A stretch of 64,000 nt of DNA from Actinosynnema sp. ALI-1.44 (GTDB lineage: Bacteria; Actinomycetota; Actinomycetes; Mycobacteriales; Pseudonocardiaceae): contig NZ_MTQO01000050.1 in assembly GCF_001984155.1 (NCBI RefSeq), positions 124,001 through 188,000 on the forward strand, read 5' to 3'. The notes beneath the pieces were generated by a model. That model had not been told where the DNA came from, searched no databases, and saw nothing but the letters and a program-made list of their open reading frames with translations. This document shows positions 18,064 to 27,767 of this stretch, piece after piece. Each line of letters opens with the position of its first letter. Position 1 is the stretch's first letter. The position numbers and the translations under genes are program-made.

Positions 18064-19449
18064 TCAGCCACGTCCTTTCTCGAGCACACCCACAGCCGCA
18101 CGGCTCAACAGCGGACCGCTCGGGATCTGTGCCAGCACCTCGGCCGAGACCGGTTGCGGGGTGATCCCGGCGTAGCCGAGAGCGCTGATGGCGTCGTCAT
18201 TGGCGAGCTGGTACTTGAACCCCTGGTCGGTGATGAGGAACCGGTCCGGCTTGGCGCCCTTGGCGGTCGGCGCTGGCACCGACGCCGCGAGCAACCCGGT
18301 TCCCTGCCTGAGGTATGCGCCGACCCGGTCGTTCATACCGAGGTACGCGTAGTTGCGCTCGGTGGTGACCGCCTGGCTGACGACCTGCGTGCCGTACGGC
18401 CGCTGCCGCAGGCAGAACGCCCGTTTCCCGGTGGGGATCGGCTTCGCGGCAAGCAGATCCGGGAGTCGCTTGGTCAGCGAGTCGTCGCCTGAGCGGGGCA
18501 CCGACGCCATGGTCGCCGTGTCGATGTCGGCGACGGTCTGGCCGTTCTTGGCTTGCAGCAGAGCGGCTTCGGTGCGGGACAACGGTGCCAGGCCGTCGGT
18601 CCGCAGGACAGCGAAGTTCTCCGTGCCGTTGCCTGCGACCTGGCGGAAGACCGTGCCGACCGAACGGTCCTGGTTGCCCACCCGTGCGCCTTTGCGGCCC
18701 TGGTCGGGAATCGAGGCGGGTGCGACGTCCTGCCCGTTGGGCAATGCGGCGAGCCAGGCGTCCGGCGCGGCCGGTGGTGTCGACGTGCCGAGCCCGAGCG
18801 CGACGGCCACCAGCGGCTCGGTCAGCCGGTACTTCGTGTCGCGCAGCACCACGTACTGCTCGCCCTTGGTCGAACCGACCCACATGTACTCGTTCTCGGC
18901 CAGCGGTCTGGTCGACGCGCCGCCCGCCGCCTCCGGGTTGGCGTTCATGCTCATCAGCCCGGTGCCCTGCACATCGACACCGCCGGTGTGCGGCAGGCAG
19001 AGCAGCCAGGGCGTGCTCACGAGCGCACTCGCCGCGGGCAGCGGGTCGGGGGCGTTCTCGATGCCGATGGTCTGACCGCGCTCCAGTTCGCTGAGCGAGG
19101 CACGCGAGATGGACTCGACCTTGGCCCCGGCGCCTTGCAGCAGCATCGCCGACGCGTGGTTGCGCACCGGCACCAGGAAGCCGTGCTGGTATACGAACCG
19201 GGCGCCGCTCTCCTTCTCCACGAGAATGACGTTCGGCTTCTTCCACGCCATGTTGCCGCCGGGGTTGATCAGCCCGTACACCCAGAACGCCACGCCGATG
19301 AGCAGGGCGAGCACCACGCCGAACACCAGGCCGATCAACGCGCGGCGTGCGGGCGCTTCGCTGTAGTTGGTGTCGCCGAGCAGCAGTGCCGCACTCATCC
19401 GCCCGACAAGGGTCTGGTACGCCTGGACGCGGTCCTTCTTGGTCTGCAC
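18064..19449 (-). CDS. eccB: T7SS core membrane protein EccB
   Basis: 461 residues. The N-terminus (TKKDRVQAYQTLVGRMSAALLLGD) and a single membrane helix at ~37-60 (GLVFGVVLALLIGVAFWVYG) are the EccB hallmarks, followed by the NPGGN segment and a large extracytoplasmic domain of repeated beta units. EccB is part of the inner-membrane T7SS complex with EccC and EccD and is proposed to have periplasmic/extracytoplasmic contacts. The length is close to mycobacterial EccB. It starts with GTG at 19449, six bp after eccD. Order here is eccC-eccD-eccB, whereas mycobacterial ESX loci have eccB before eccC. Confidence 0.95.
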   Translation of the reverse strand: MQTKKDRVQAYQTLVGRMSAALLLGDTNYSEAPARRALIGLVFGVVLALLIGVAFWVYGLINPGGNMAWKKPNVILVEKESGARFVYQHGFLVPVRNHASAMLLQGAGAKVESISRASLSELERGQTIGIENAPDPLPAASALVSTPWLLCLPHTGGVDVQGTGLMSMNANPEAAGGASTRPLAENEYMWVGSTKGEQYVVLRDTKYRLTEPLVAVALGLGTSTPPAAPDAWLAALPNGQDVAPASIPDQGRKGARVGNQDRSVGTVFRQVAGNGTENFAVLRTDGLAPLSRTEAALLQAKNGQTVADIDTATMASVPRSGDDSLTKRLPDLLAAKPIPTGKRAFCLRQRPYGTQVVSQAVTTERNYAYLGMNDRVGAYLRQGTGLLAASVPAPTAKGAKPDRFLITDQGFKYQLANDDAISALGYAGITPQPVSAEVLAQIPSGPLLSRAAVGVLEKGRG

Positions 19450-19455
19450 GGCACG

Positions 19456-20862
19456 TCACCCGGCCAGTCCGCGGGCCCAGGCGAACGCACCCATCGCGTC
19501 GAGCACGAACGGCACCAGCGCGATGCAGCAGAGGTTCTCCATGACATCGCCCATGTGCGGCCAGATGGGCAGCAGCCTGCGGTGCGACGGACGCAGTGCC
19601 GCCAGCACAAGCAGCAGCGCGGCCAGGATGAGCCCCAGCGCACCCAGGACCCGTGCCAGGTCGTCCATCCCGGCGAGCATCTTGAGCGAGGGCAGCATGG
19701 CACCCCACGTTCCGGCGACCGCGAGCGCGGTGCGCTGGCCGATGTTCAGGAACTCGCGTGAGCGCAGCAGGATCAGCCCCGCGAACAACCCGGCGAGCGT
19801 GTACTCGAGCCATCCCGGCTCGATCAGCTGGTAGACGAACGCCACGGCGCAGACAGCCGACGCGCCGATGGCGAGGACGCTGAGGTAGCGGTCGGCGTGC
19901 CCGGTCTGGTCGACCACCTGCGCGGCGGGCATCGGCTCGACGTCCACCTTCAGTTCCTCGGCGGTGCGGGGCAACTGCGGGCCGCGCAGCCGGGCCGCGC
20001 GGGTCGCGAGCTTCGGCGCGAACAGCAGCAGTGCGAAGAACACGCACATGACGATCGTCGCGGCCTGCTGACGGGTCAGCTCCACGCCGACGTGCAGCCA
20101 CACGCCGATGATCGCGGCGATCCCCATGATCGTGGTGCTGCCGAACGGAACGATCGGCAGCTCGTGCGCGAACAGCCGCTGCACCACCAGCAACGTCGCC
20201 GACGTGACAGCAAGCGCGACGCCACCGAGCAGCACGCCCACCGGGTCGAGGCCGACCGCGCCCGCGACGCCCGCGTGGGCGATGAGCGTGCCGACCCCCG
20301 CGTACCAGCACCCGGCGACGCCGACGATCGCGGCGAGGACCCGGTCGGCCAGCGTCCGGGCGACCACCACCGCCGTCGTACACAGCAGCAGCGCCAAAAC
20401 ACCCGACGTGATGGCGGCGGCCATGCTGTTGGCGTACAAAAACATGGATATGCCGATGGCCGCGAACACCAGGGCGGCGAGGCTCAGGAACAGCCTGCGG
20501 TTGACTTCCTCGTTCCACCGGTTGCCCTGCCGGTTGACGGCTGTCGCCATACCCTCGGCGACGTCGTCGAAATCCAGCTCCGGCAACGGGTCCTCGGCGC
20601 GGGACAGGTAGAACTGCTCGCCGTCGAGCCAGTCGAGCGTCTCCGGGGTGCCGTCCGCGTCGAACGGCTTGTCCCCGAGGCGCTGCAGCACCCAGGACCC
20701 GTACTGGTCACCGTCGCGCGAGCGCTCCTCGTCGCGCACCACGTGCCGCACGAGCGTCGGCAGGAGCACCGAAACCGTCGCGGAGACCGGCACGGCGAGG
20801 TCGGCCCGCCCGCTGGGGCCGAACACCGTGACACGGCAGAGTTCGGGGTTCATCGTGGTCAC
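19456..20862 (-). CDS. eccD: T7SS channel protein EccD
   Basis: About 468 residues. A ubiquitin-like N-terminal domain (~5-95: CRVTVFGPSGRADLAVP, LLPTLVRHVV) is followed by about 11 membrane helices from ~residue 130 to the end (for example LAALVFAAIGISMFLY). This is the normal EccD layout; two EccD copies line the membrane pore of the T7SS complex. The GTG start at 20862 overlaps the eccC stop (GTGA), with a GAGGG ribosome-binding site inside the end of eccC. Coupled expression with EccC fits complex assembly. Confidence 0.95.
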   Translation of the reverse strand: MTTMNPELCRVTVFGPSGRADLAVPVSATVSVLLPTLVRHVVRDEERSRDGDQYGSWVLQRLGDKPFDADGTPETLDWLDGEQFYLSRAEDPLPELDFDDVAEGMATAVNRQGNRWNEEVNRRLFLSLAALVFAAIGISMFLYANSMAAAITSGVLALLLCTTAVVVARTLADRVLAAIVGVAGCWYAGVGTLIAHAGVAGAVGLDPVGVLLGGVALAVTSATLLVVQRLFAHELPIVPFGSTTIMGIAAIIGVWLHVGVELTRQQAATIVMCVFFALLLFAPKLATRAARLRGPQLPRTAEELKVDVEPMPAAQVVDQTGHADRYLSVLAIGASAVCAVAFVYQLIEPGWLEYTLAGLFAGLILLRSREFLNIGQRTALAVAGTWGAMLPSLKMLAGMDDLARVLGALGLILAALLLVLAALRPSHRRLLPIWPHMGDVMENLCCIALVPFVLDAMGAFAWARGLAG

Positions 20863-23800
20863 GTGCCCTCGTTCCTGGAGAACTTGCCGACGGCCGTCAG
20901 GTCGTCGTTCTCCGGGTTGCCCACCGGCACGAAGCCGGTCTGGATCAGCTTCACGCCACGCCGGGTCACGAGCTGGGCGCGGCCGGGTGGGAGCGTGCGC
21001 GGGGCCGCCTCGCCGAGGAACTTGCCCTCCTCCTTGGGGTAGGAGAACAACAGGGCGGGCGAACCCAGCTCCCACAGCCGCCGCATCAACGGATCCATCA
21101 TGCCGCGCATCGCGTTGGCGCTGCTGCGCGCGAGGATCAGGTGGAATCCGATGTGGACTCCCTGAGCCAGCAGCGGCAGCAGCGTGTCCATCGGCGTGCC
21201 CATCCCCATGCCGGTGGACATCAGGTCGTAGTCGTCGACGACGACGAACAGCTGCGGGCCTTCCCACCAGTCGCGACGGCGGAGCTGCTCGGAGGAGATC
21301 TCCGGGCCGGGCACGCGCTTGTGCAGCGACACGGCCGCTTTGGTGGCGAGGTCGGTCAACGCGTCCGAGCTGACCACGTGGCCGATGCGGTATTCGTCGG
21401 GCACCATGCCGTCGAGGTCGCGGCGCGAGTCGGCGATCAGGATCTTCGCCTCGCCCGGCTTGAAACCCGCGACGATCGAGCGCAGCAGCAACCGCAGCGC
21501 ATTGGTCTTCCCGGTCTCCGCGTCGCCCATCATGAACAGGTGCGGGACGGCGTTGAAGTCGTGCCACACCGGGTTGAGGCGCTGTTCGTCCAAGCCGACG
21601 CAGATCCGCAGACCGCCGTTCTCCGGCTTCGGCAGGTCGACCATAGGCAGCCTCGTCGGCAGCAGCCGCACGCCGGGAGCGCTGCGGCCGGGCCAGAACG
21701 TCCGCACCTCCTCGACGAACGACTTGGTCGCACCCGCGAGGTCCTCGGTGGCCGACGAGCCGTCGAGACGGGGCAGCGCGGCGAGGAAGCTGAAGCCGGA
21801 GCTGGTCAGGCCGCGACCGGGCTGGTTGGGCACGGTCGCCGCCTTGCGGCTCTGCACCTCCGACTCCATCGGGTCGCCGAGCCGCAGCTCGAACCGGGTG
21901 CCGAGCACGTCGCGCAGCCACGGCCGGATCTCCGACCAGCGGGTGGACGACACGACCAGGTGGATGCCGAACGACAGACCGCGGGCGGCGATCTCGGTCA
22001 GCTTGGTCTCCAGGTCGCCGAAGTCCTGGCGCAGCGTGAACCAGCCGTCGATGATCAGGAAGACCTCGCCGTGCTGGTCGGCGATCCGGCCTTGGCGGCG
22101 TGCGACGCGGTAGTCGGCCATGGACTCGAAGCCGTGCTGGGCGAACGCCGCCTCACGCATCTCCATGACCTGGACGACTTCTTCCAGTGTGCGGACGACG
22201 CGGTCCCGCTCCATGCGGGTGGCGACGGATCCGACGTGCGGCAGGCCGCTGATCGACATGATGCCGCCACCGCCGAAGTCGAGGCCGTAGAACTGGACCT
22301 CTTCGGGCGTGTGGGTGACCGCGAGACCGAGCACCAGGGTGCGCAGCAGCGCGGACTTGCCGGTCATGGGGGCGCCGACGACACCGACGTGGCCGTCCGC
22401 GCCGGACAGGTCGGCCACGAGCAGTTCGCGCATCTGCTCGTACGGCAGGTCGACGAGGCCGACCGGGACACGCAGGTGGCCGCGGGTGATCGGGTCGTCG
22501 ACGCTCATGCCCAGCTCGGGGTGCGGCACGACGCTGGGCAGCAGCGAGTCGAGGCTCGGCGACGCCGACAGCGGTGGCAGCCACACCTGGCGCGCGGCCG
22601 GTCCGGCCCCGGCGAGCCGGTTGATCAGCACCTCGGCGACGCTCGGCGCGTCGCCGGTTGGCGCCTCCGGTTCCTCGCCGGTCTCCTGCTCCAGCGGGTC
22701 CGCGTCCACCCGGCGGATCTCGTGCGTCCGCGGATTCGGCTGTGTGTAGAAGGGGACGACCTCGCCTGCCGCGACCTCGCCCCCGCTGAGCGGCCCGCCC
22801 TCCGGCGCGGTCGTCAGGCACGGGCCGGAGACGTAGGCGCCCTTGAAGCGGATCAGCGTCGACGTGTCGATCTTGAGATACCCGTTGCCCGGTCCCGACG
22901 GCAGCTCGTAGGCGTCGGCGACGCCGATGACGCTGCGGGACTCCATGGAGGAGAATGTCCGCAACGCGATGCGGTAGGACAGGTGGCCCTCGACTCGGTG
23001 GATGCGGCCCTCGTCGAGCCGCTGCGAGGCGAGCAGCAGGTGGACACCGAGGCTGCGGCCGAGCCTGCCGATGCTGACGAACAGGTCCATGAATTCCGGC
23101 TTGCTGCCCAGCAGCTCGGAGAACTCGTCGACGATCACGAGCAGTGTCGGCAGCGCCGGGAGCTGGCCGCCGGTGGTGCGGGCCTTCTCGTAGTCGAACA
23201 GCGACGAGTAGCCGCTCTCGCGCAGGATTTCCTGCCGCCGCGTCATCTCACCGTTGAGCGAGTCCTGCATCCGGTCGACGAGGGGGAGTTCGTCGGCCAG
23301 GTTGGTGATCACCGCGGACGTGTGCGGCAGCTTCTCCATGCCGATGAACGTCGCGCCGCCCTTGAAGTCCACCAGCACGAAGTTGAGGATCTCCGAGGAG
23401 TGCGTGACGGCGAGGCTGCACACCAGGGTGCGCAGCAGCTCGCTCTTGCCGGAACCGGTGGCACCGATCAACATGCCGTGCGGGCCCATGCCGCCCTGCG
23501 CCGATTCCTTGAGGTCGATCTCGACGACCTCGCCTTCCTCCGTGACACCGATCGGCACCTGGAGACGGGCGCGTTGCGGGTTCTTGTGCCGCCACTGCGC
23601 GTTGACGTCGAACGTGTGCACCTCGCGCAGGCCGAGCAGCGTGGTCAGCTCGAAGTCGTTCTCGAACGGGCGGTCGACCACGTCGACCGTGCCGCTGGTG
23701 CGTTTCGGGGCGATCAGCCGGGCCAGCGTGTCGGCCTGGATGACGCCGAGCCCGTCGCAGGAGGCCTTACCCGTCTCGTCACCAGCCGGATAGCTCACCT

Positions 23801-24896
23801 CGCCGTCGCGGCAGGTGAGCCGGAGTACCTTCACGCCACCCGGCAGCGCACCGGTGGCGTCCAGGAGCACCACGTTGCGCAGGCCGGGGCCGTAGAGCGG
23901 CGACTGCTCGGGAATCGCGGCCAGGTGTGCCACGACGACGACGAACGGCTCGGCGACACCGGCCAGCACGCTCTTGTCGTGGTCGCCGCGATCGGTGACC
24001 TCCGTCCCCAGCAGTTCGATGAGCTCGTCGTGGTCGCAGGTCAGCATCCGCAGCGGGCCTGCCGCGTCCCGCGCGGAGGGGTGCGCGGTGTGCGGGAGCC
24101 ACTTCACCCAGTCCCAGTCCGCCTGGTTCTGCGGCGCGGTCAGCACGGCGATCCGCAGCTCGTCCGGAGCGTGGAAGGTGACGAGCTGGCCGATCACCGC
24201 ACGGACCAGTCCGGTCGCCTCGTCCTGGTCGCCCGCGAACTCGACGCTGGTGAAGCTGCGCAGTCCCAGCGAGATCGGGATACCGGTGACAGTGCGGTAG
24301 GTCTCGCTGAACCGCCGTAGCGAGATCGCCGACAGCGGTTCCAGGTCCTCGATCGGCTTGGTCGACGGCGGCAGGAACTCCATGGCCGCCTGCTGGGTGC
24401 CGAGCCCGATGCGGACGCGGGCGAAGTCGTCGTGGATGCCGCGCCGCTCCCACAGCCGGGGGCCGCTGGCGATGGACCACAGCCAGGACGGGTCCGGGTG
24501 GTTCCACACAACGGCCGCGCGCTGCTCGTTGCTCGTGTCCCTGGCGCGACGCCGCAACTGGTCGATGTAGCGCAGGTAGTCACGCCGCTCGGCGTTGAGC
24601 TTCTGTTTGCGCTCGCTCGCGTTGCGGAACAACTGGTTGATCGCCATGGCGACCATGCCGATCGCCATGGCGCCGGACATGATGAAGATGAAGGGCGAGA
24701 AGCCGACGGAACCCATCGACGAGAAGATCAGGATCATCGCGATGGGGCCGAGTGCCATCGGCAGGAACATCAGCACCGAGCTGAAGTCCCGCGCGGCGGG
24801 TTCCGGCATGACGGGAGGTTCCTGGAGCTCCTCCTGCCCCTCCGGCATCTCGGGACCGGAGATGCGAGGCCCGCGCTTGATGGTGACCGTGCTCAT
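20859..24896 (-). CDS. eccC: T7SS motor ATPase EccC (FtsK/SpoIIIE type)
   Basis: About 1345 residues in one chain, comparable to single-chain EccC proteins. Two membrane helices at ~40-62 and ~67-90 are followed by a DUF/stalk region and three FtsK-like ATPase domains. Domain 1 has a full Walker A (GATGSGKS, 478-485) and Walker B (LLVIVDEFSELL). Domain 2 has GAPMTGKS (K847) with IIDGW at Walker B, and domain 3 has GDAETGKT (K1130) with VVVDDYD. As in the family, only domain 1 looks fully catalytic; the others probably bind substrate signals. The ATG at 24896 overlaps the upstream stop (ATGA). It powers export of the WXG-type proteins encoded just upstream. Confidence 0.97.
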   Translation of the reverse strand: MSTVTIKRGPRISGPEMPEGQEELQEPPVMPEPAARDFSSVLMFLPMALGPIAMILIFSSMGSVGFSPFIFIMSGAMAIGMVAMAINQLFRNASERKQKLNAERRDYLRYIDQLRRRARDTSNEQRAAVVWNHPDPSWLWSIASGPRLWERRGIHDDFARVRIGLGTQQAAMEFLPPSTKPIEDLEPLSAISLRRFSETYRTVTGIPISLGLRSFTSVEFAGDQDEATGLVRAVIGQLVTFHAPDELRIAVLTAPQNQADWDWVKWLPHTAHPSARDAAGPLRMLTCDHDELIELLGTEVTDRGDHDKSVLAGVAEPFVVVVAHLAAIPEQSPLYGPGLRNVVLLDATGALPGGVKVLRLTCRDGEVSYPAGDETGKASCDGLGVIQADTLARLIAPKRTSGTVDVVDRPFENDFELTTLLGLREVHTFDVNAQWRHKNPQRARLQVPIGVTEEGEVVEIDLKESAQGGMGPHGMLIGATGSGKSELLRTLVCSLAVTHSSEILNFVLVDFKGGATFIGMEKLPHTSAVITNLADELPLVDRMQDSLNGEMTRRQEILRESGYSSLFDYEKARTTGGQLPALPTLLVIVDEFSELLGSKPEFMDLFVSIGRLGRSLGVHLLLASQRLDEGRIHRVEGHLSYRIALRTFSSMESRSVIGVADAYELPSGPGNGYLKIDTSTLIRFKGAYVSGPCLTTAPEGGPLSGGEVAAGEVVPFYTQPNPRTHEIRRVDADPLEQETGEEPEAPTGDAPSVAEVLINRLAGAGPAARQVWLPPLSASPSLDSLLPSVVPHPELGMSVDDPITRGHLRVPVGLVDLPYEQMRELLVADLSGADGHVGVVGAPMTGKSALLRTLVLGLAVTHTPEEVQFYGLDFGGGGIMSISGLPHVGSVATRMERDRVVRTLEEVVQVMEMREAAFAQHGFESMADYRVARRQGRIADQHGEVFLIIDGWFTLRQDFGDLETKLTEIAARGLSFGIHLVVSSTRWSEIRPWLRDVLGTRFELRLGDPMESEVQSRKAATVPNQPGRGLTSSGFSFLAALPRLDGSSATEDLAGATKSFVEEVRTFWPGRSAPGVRLLPTRLPMVDLPKPENGGLRICVGLDEQRLNPVWHDFNAVPHLFMMGDAETGKTNALRLLLRSIVAGFKPGEAKILIADSRRDLDGMVPDEYRIGHVVSSDALTDLATKAAVSLHKRVPGPEISSEQLRRRDWWEGPQLFVVVDDYDLMSTGMGMGTPMDTLLPLLAQGVHIGFHLILARSSANAMRGMMDPLMRRLWELGSPALLFSYPKEEGKFLGEAAPRTLPPGRAQLVTRRGVKLIQTGFVPVGNPENDDLTAVGKFSRNEGT

Positions 24897-26974
24897 TCGA
24901 TCACCCCCGGCGGCGCCTTGGAACCGCTGCCCTCCCATGCGGCGTTGTCCTGCCGCAGCAGGTCGGCGGAGGTGCGCTCCTCTTGCTGCTCCTGCTCTTC
25001 CTGCTCCTCGTCGCGCTCTGCCGCGGCCAGCTCCTCCTCGGTGAACTCCGTGCCGCTGCAGCTGTGCGTCGACTCCGGCGGGATGTGCTTCGGGATGAGC
25101 GCCGACGTGTCGATGTGGATCATGTCGGGTTCGTCGCCGGGGTGGACGGCGCCGGTCCGGCCGGACGTGTGCCCCCACGCGGTGGTCTCGCGAAGGGTGT
25201 AGTCCGGGGACTCCGGTGTCCGCTCGCGCTCACCCTCCTGGGGACGAGTTGAGGTGGCGAGCCAGGCAAGGCTTCCCGCGGCGACGTTCCACGCGCTGAA
25301 GTCCTCGTTGCCGTCAGCGGGGGCGACGACGGCGACACGATCGTCGAGGTGGCCGGATTGCCCAGTGTCCTCTGTGGCCAGACCGGGCGCGGCCGGACCG
25401 TTGGCGGTGCCGGGCGGCGACACCGGGACTCCGGGCGCCTGCGCCTGTTCCTTCTTGCCTGCGGCCCATTCTTGGGGGGTGCTTTCGGTCGAGCCGCCTG
25501 CCGGGTCACCGACACCCGGCGGGTTCACGCCCTCCCATGGCGCCGACTCACCGCCGAGTAGGCCGGAGGCGTCGGATCGTTCCGAAGCGTTGCTGCTGCC
25601 TGACGGGGACATGGGTGCCATCGGAGGCATCATCGGCTGCATTCCGTTGCCGAGGCCCAAGCCCTTCTGGTCGGACCCACCGCCGTTCGGTGACTCGTTG
25701 CCTGCCTTCCAGTCGCGGATGTCGGGCATCTCGACCGGATTGGGGTTGCCCGGCTTGAACTCGCCCGGCTTGTAGTCACCCGGATTGCCCGAGCCTGGGC
25801 CGCCCTGATTCGGGTTGGCGCTGTGCTGTTGCTGCTTGAACTGGTTGGGATTGAACTGGTTCTGCTTGAACTCGTTCGGGTTGAACTGGTTCGGGCTGTA
25901 CTGGTTGGGATTGAACGTGTTTGGACTGAACTGGTTCGGGTTGTACTGATTGGGGTTGTACTGATTGGGGTTGTACTCGTTCGGGTTCGAACTCTGCTTG
26001 AACTGGTTCGGGTCGAACTCGTTGGGGTTGTACTCGTTCGGGTTCGAACTCTGCTTGAAGTCGCTCGGGTCGAACTGGTTCGGGTTGTACTGGTTCGGGT
26101 TGTACTCCGGCACTTCGTATTCCGGAGCCTTGTACTCGGGCGCTTTGTACTCGGGTGGCGGCTTGAGGTTCGGCGCGTCCGGACCCTTCAACGTGATCCC
26201 GTTGGTTTCCACGGGTCCGTATTTCGTTGGATCGTTCGGTCCGTCCACCCCGCCTGGCATCGAGACCGTGACGAGGTCGACCTTGTAGTCCTGCTTCTCG
26301 TACTCCCCCGCGAGGCTCTTCAGCACCACCCGCATATCGCGATCGAGCAGCTTCACCACCTCGGGGTACTTCCCGACGTGGATGCGGTTGCCCTCTTCGC
26401 TCTCCATGGTGATGTCTTCGGGTGGGTTTTTGAGCGACGCGATGCGCAGCGCCTCTTGGGCGTAGAAGTTGTCGATGTCGTGGATCGTCTTGATGGCCCA
26501 CTGGAGGTAGTTGCCCGCCGCCCACAACTGCTCGGGGATCGGGTTGAGCCTGGCCGGGCCGCCGTCGAGTTGCGTCGCGTGGCTGGCGAAGGACTCGGCG
26601 AAGGGTTTCATCATGCCGACGAACGCCGTGGCCGCCTCGCCCTGCCAAGGCCCGCCCTCACCGGCCAGCGCCTTGGTCTGGTCGTTGATGCTCTTGCCAA
26701 CCGAGGCAAGGACTTCCTTGGCCATCCGGATCGCCGTGGCCGCGTTCCACAGTGTCTCCGGGTTGGACACGGCGCCGACGTCCAGTTTGTCCCGTGCCTG
26801 CTGGCTGATCGCGCCCGCACCGGTGATGCGGGCCATGATCTCTTTCCAGCCCCACTTGTCGTAGTCGGACTTCTCCCCGAAAACGCCGGTGGCGACGACC
26901 GAACCGTCATTCTTGTTGACGGTGACGCCTGTGCCACCCGAAGTGGGCTGCTCCTTGGAATTCCCGTCGGGCAT
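24893..26974 (-). CDS. WXG/PPE-like T7SS substrate with NPNQ repeats
   Basis: 693 residues. The N-terminal ~240 residues are helical, with a WxG-type turn (GPWQGEAATAF) and a YEKQD element matching the YxxxD/E export pattern. Residues ~275-390 are low complexity: KAPEY units, then about 20 NPN(Q/E)(Y/F) pentapeptides. The rest is Gly/Pro/Glu-rich with a final acidic EEQEEQEQQEE stretch. No signal peptide or membrane helix is seen. I infer a secreted or surface-exposed T7SS substrate, encoded directly before eccC with an ATGA overlap. The repeats may act as a flexible stalk or binding tract; their function is unknown. Confidence 0.8.
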   Translation of the reverse strand: MPDGNSKEQPTSGGTGVTVNKNDGSVVATGVFGEKSDYDKWGWKEIMARITGAGAISQQARDKLDVGAVSNPETLWNAATAIRMAKEVLASVGKSINDQTKALAGEGGPWQGEAATAFVGMMKPFAESFASHATQLDGGPARLNPIPEQLWAAGNYLQWAIKTIHDIDNFYAQEALRIASLKNPPEDITMESEEGNRIHVGKYPEVVKLLDRDMRVVLKSLAGEYEKQDYKVDLVTVSMPGGVDGPNDPTKYGPVETNGITLKGPDAPNLKPPPEYKAPEYKAPEYEVPEYNPNQYNPNQFDPSDFKQSSNPNEYNPNEFDPNQFKQSSNPNEYNPNQYNPNQYNPNQFSPNTFNPNQYSPNQFNPNEFKQNQFNPNQFKQQQHSANPNQGGPGSGNPGDYKPGEFKPGNPNPVEMPDIRDWKAGNESPNGGGSDQKGLGLGNGMQPMMPPMAPMSPSGSSNASERSDASGLLGGESAPWEGVNPPGVGDPAGGSTESTPQEWAAGKKEQAQAPGVPVSPPGTANGPAAPGLATEDTGQSGHLDDRVAVVAPADGNEDFSAWNVAAGSLAWLATSTRPQEGERERTPESPDYTLRETTAWGHTSGRTGAVHPGDEPDMIHIDTSALIPKHIPPESTHSCSGTEFTEEELAAAERDEEQEEQEQQEERTSADLLRQDNAAWEGSGSKAPPGVIE
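25830..26107 (-). repeat. 15-bp tandem repeats encoding NPNQ(Y/F)
   Basis: Pentapeptide-encoding units of 15 bp, with a few KQSSNPNEY-type longer units, inside the T7SS substrate gene (residues ~290-382). Local base composition is less GC-rich than in neighbouring genes. Confidence 0.95.
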
Positions 26975-27065
26975 GGTGTCAAGCCTTCATGTGAGCGGGT
27001 GCTGCCCGCAGGTGCGGAGAAGAGGGCGGATGTGACGGTGCGAAGTATGGGCACGACGGGCCCGA

Positions 27066-27665
27066 TCAGCCCGCAGCACCGCCTGCTGCCTGGCTGGCGC
27101 CGCCTGCTGCCTGGTTGATGTAGGTCTTCGCGCTCTGGATGTGTTCCGCCAGGTCCTTGCCGGTGGCGGCGTTCAGTTCCTCCGCGGTCTTGTAGGCGTC
27201 AGCGAGCTTCTCCAGCTCGTCGGCACTCACGGTGATCGCGTTGATGGCCTTCTTCACGAAGTCCGACGTCGTCACCACCAACCCCTGACCGGCCTGACCG
27301 CCGAGCAACTTGTTGGTCAACTCTCCCGCGTCGTAGAACGCACCCGGCGCCAGCTTGATCTTCTCCAGCTCCGCCTTGACCGTCTTCAACGGCGGGATCA
27401 GCGCACGCAGGTTCGTCGCGAACGTCCGCAACGCCGCCGTGCTGACCCGGACACCTCCGCCGGACTGCTCATCGTTCTTCGGAACCGCGGGCGGCGGGAA
27501 CTTGTTCGTGAAGTACTCGCCGGGCGCCCCGTTCCAGTCACCCGTGTTCGGCGGTATGTGGTCGGGGTCGCCGTCGTATCCCTTCGGGTGCTTCTTGGCG
27601 TCGTCGTAACCCTGGTCCTTGTTCTCCTTTGGGTCCTCTTTACCGCCTTCGTCAGTTCTACGCAC
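27066..27665 (-). CDS. Helical T7SS substrate-like protein
   Basis: About 199 residues. The first ~60 are charged and Pro/Gly-rich (KENKDQGYDDAKKHPKGYDG). Residues ~75-185 form a helical bundle (VRVSTAALRTFATNLRALIP and ADELEKLADAYKTAEELN), similar in style to ESX secretion-associated and WXG-like proteins. YKTAE fits the YxxxE export pattern. The tail is Ala/Gly-rich (AAGGASQAAGGAAG). I chose GTG 27665, which has GAAGGGG at proper spacing; GTG 27671 is the alternative. It lies between the WXG100 genes and the NPNQ protein, so it is probably exported or partners another substrate. No known family recognised. Confidence 0.7.
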   Translation of the reverse strand: MRRTDEGGKEDPKENKDQGYDDAKKHPKGYDGDPDHIPPNTGDWNGAPGEYFTNKFPPPAVPKNDEQSGGGVRVSTAALRTFATNLRALIPPLKTVKAELEKIKLAPGAFYDAGELTNKLLGGQAGQGLVVTTSDFVKKAINAITVSADELEKLADAYKTAEELNAATGKDLAEHIQSAKTYINQAAGGASQAAGGAAG

Positions 27666-27767
27666 CTTCACCCCTTCGAACGATCTTCCCGCGGTCCGGC
27701 AGTCGCCCCGCAGACAGGCAACAGGGTGCCGCCGCGGGCACACACGCCCCGGCGGCACCACGGAAAC

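Noticed and set aside
18197-20518. Minus-strand frame of 773 codons across eccB and eccD
   Set aside because: Same-strand shifted frame, Arg/Gly-rich; eccB and eccD explain the region.
21141-24320. Plus-strand open frame of 1059 codons over eccC
   Set aside because: Arg/Gln/His-rich antisense shadow of a clear EccC gene.
25830-26107. Regular repeats that could be mistaken for a CRISPR array
   Set aside because: 15-bp units are in frame, encode NPNQ(Y/F), and lack spacer structure and cas genes.
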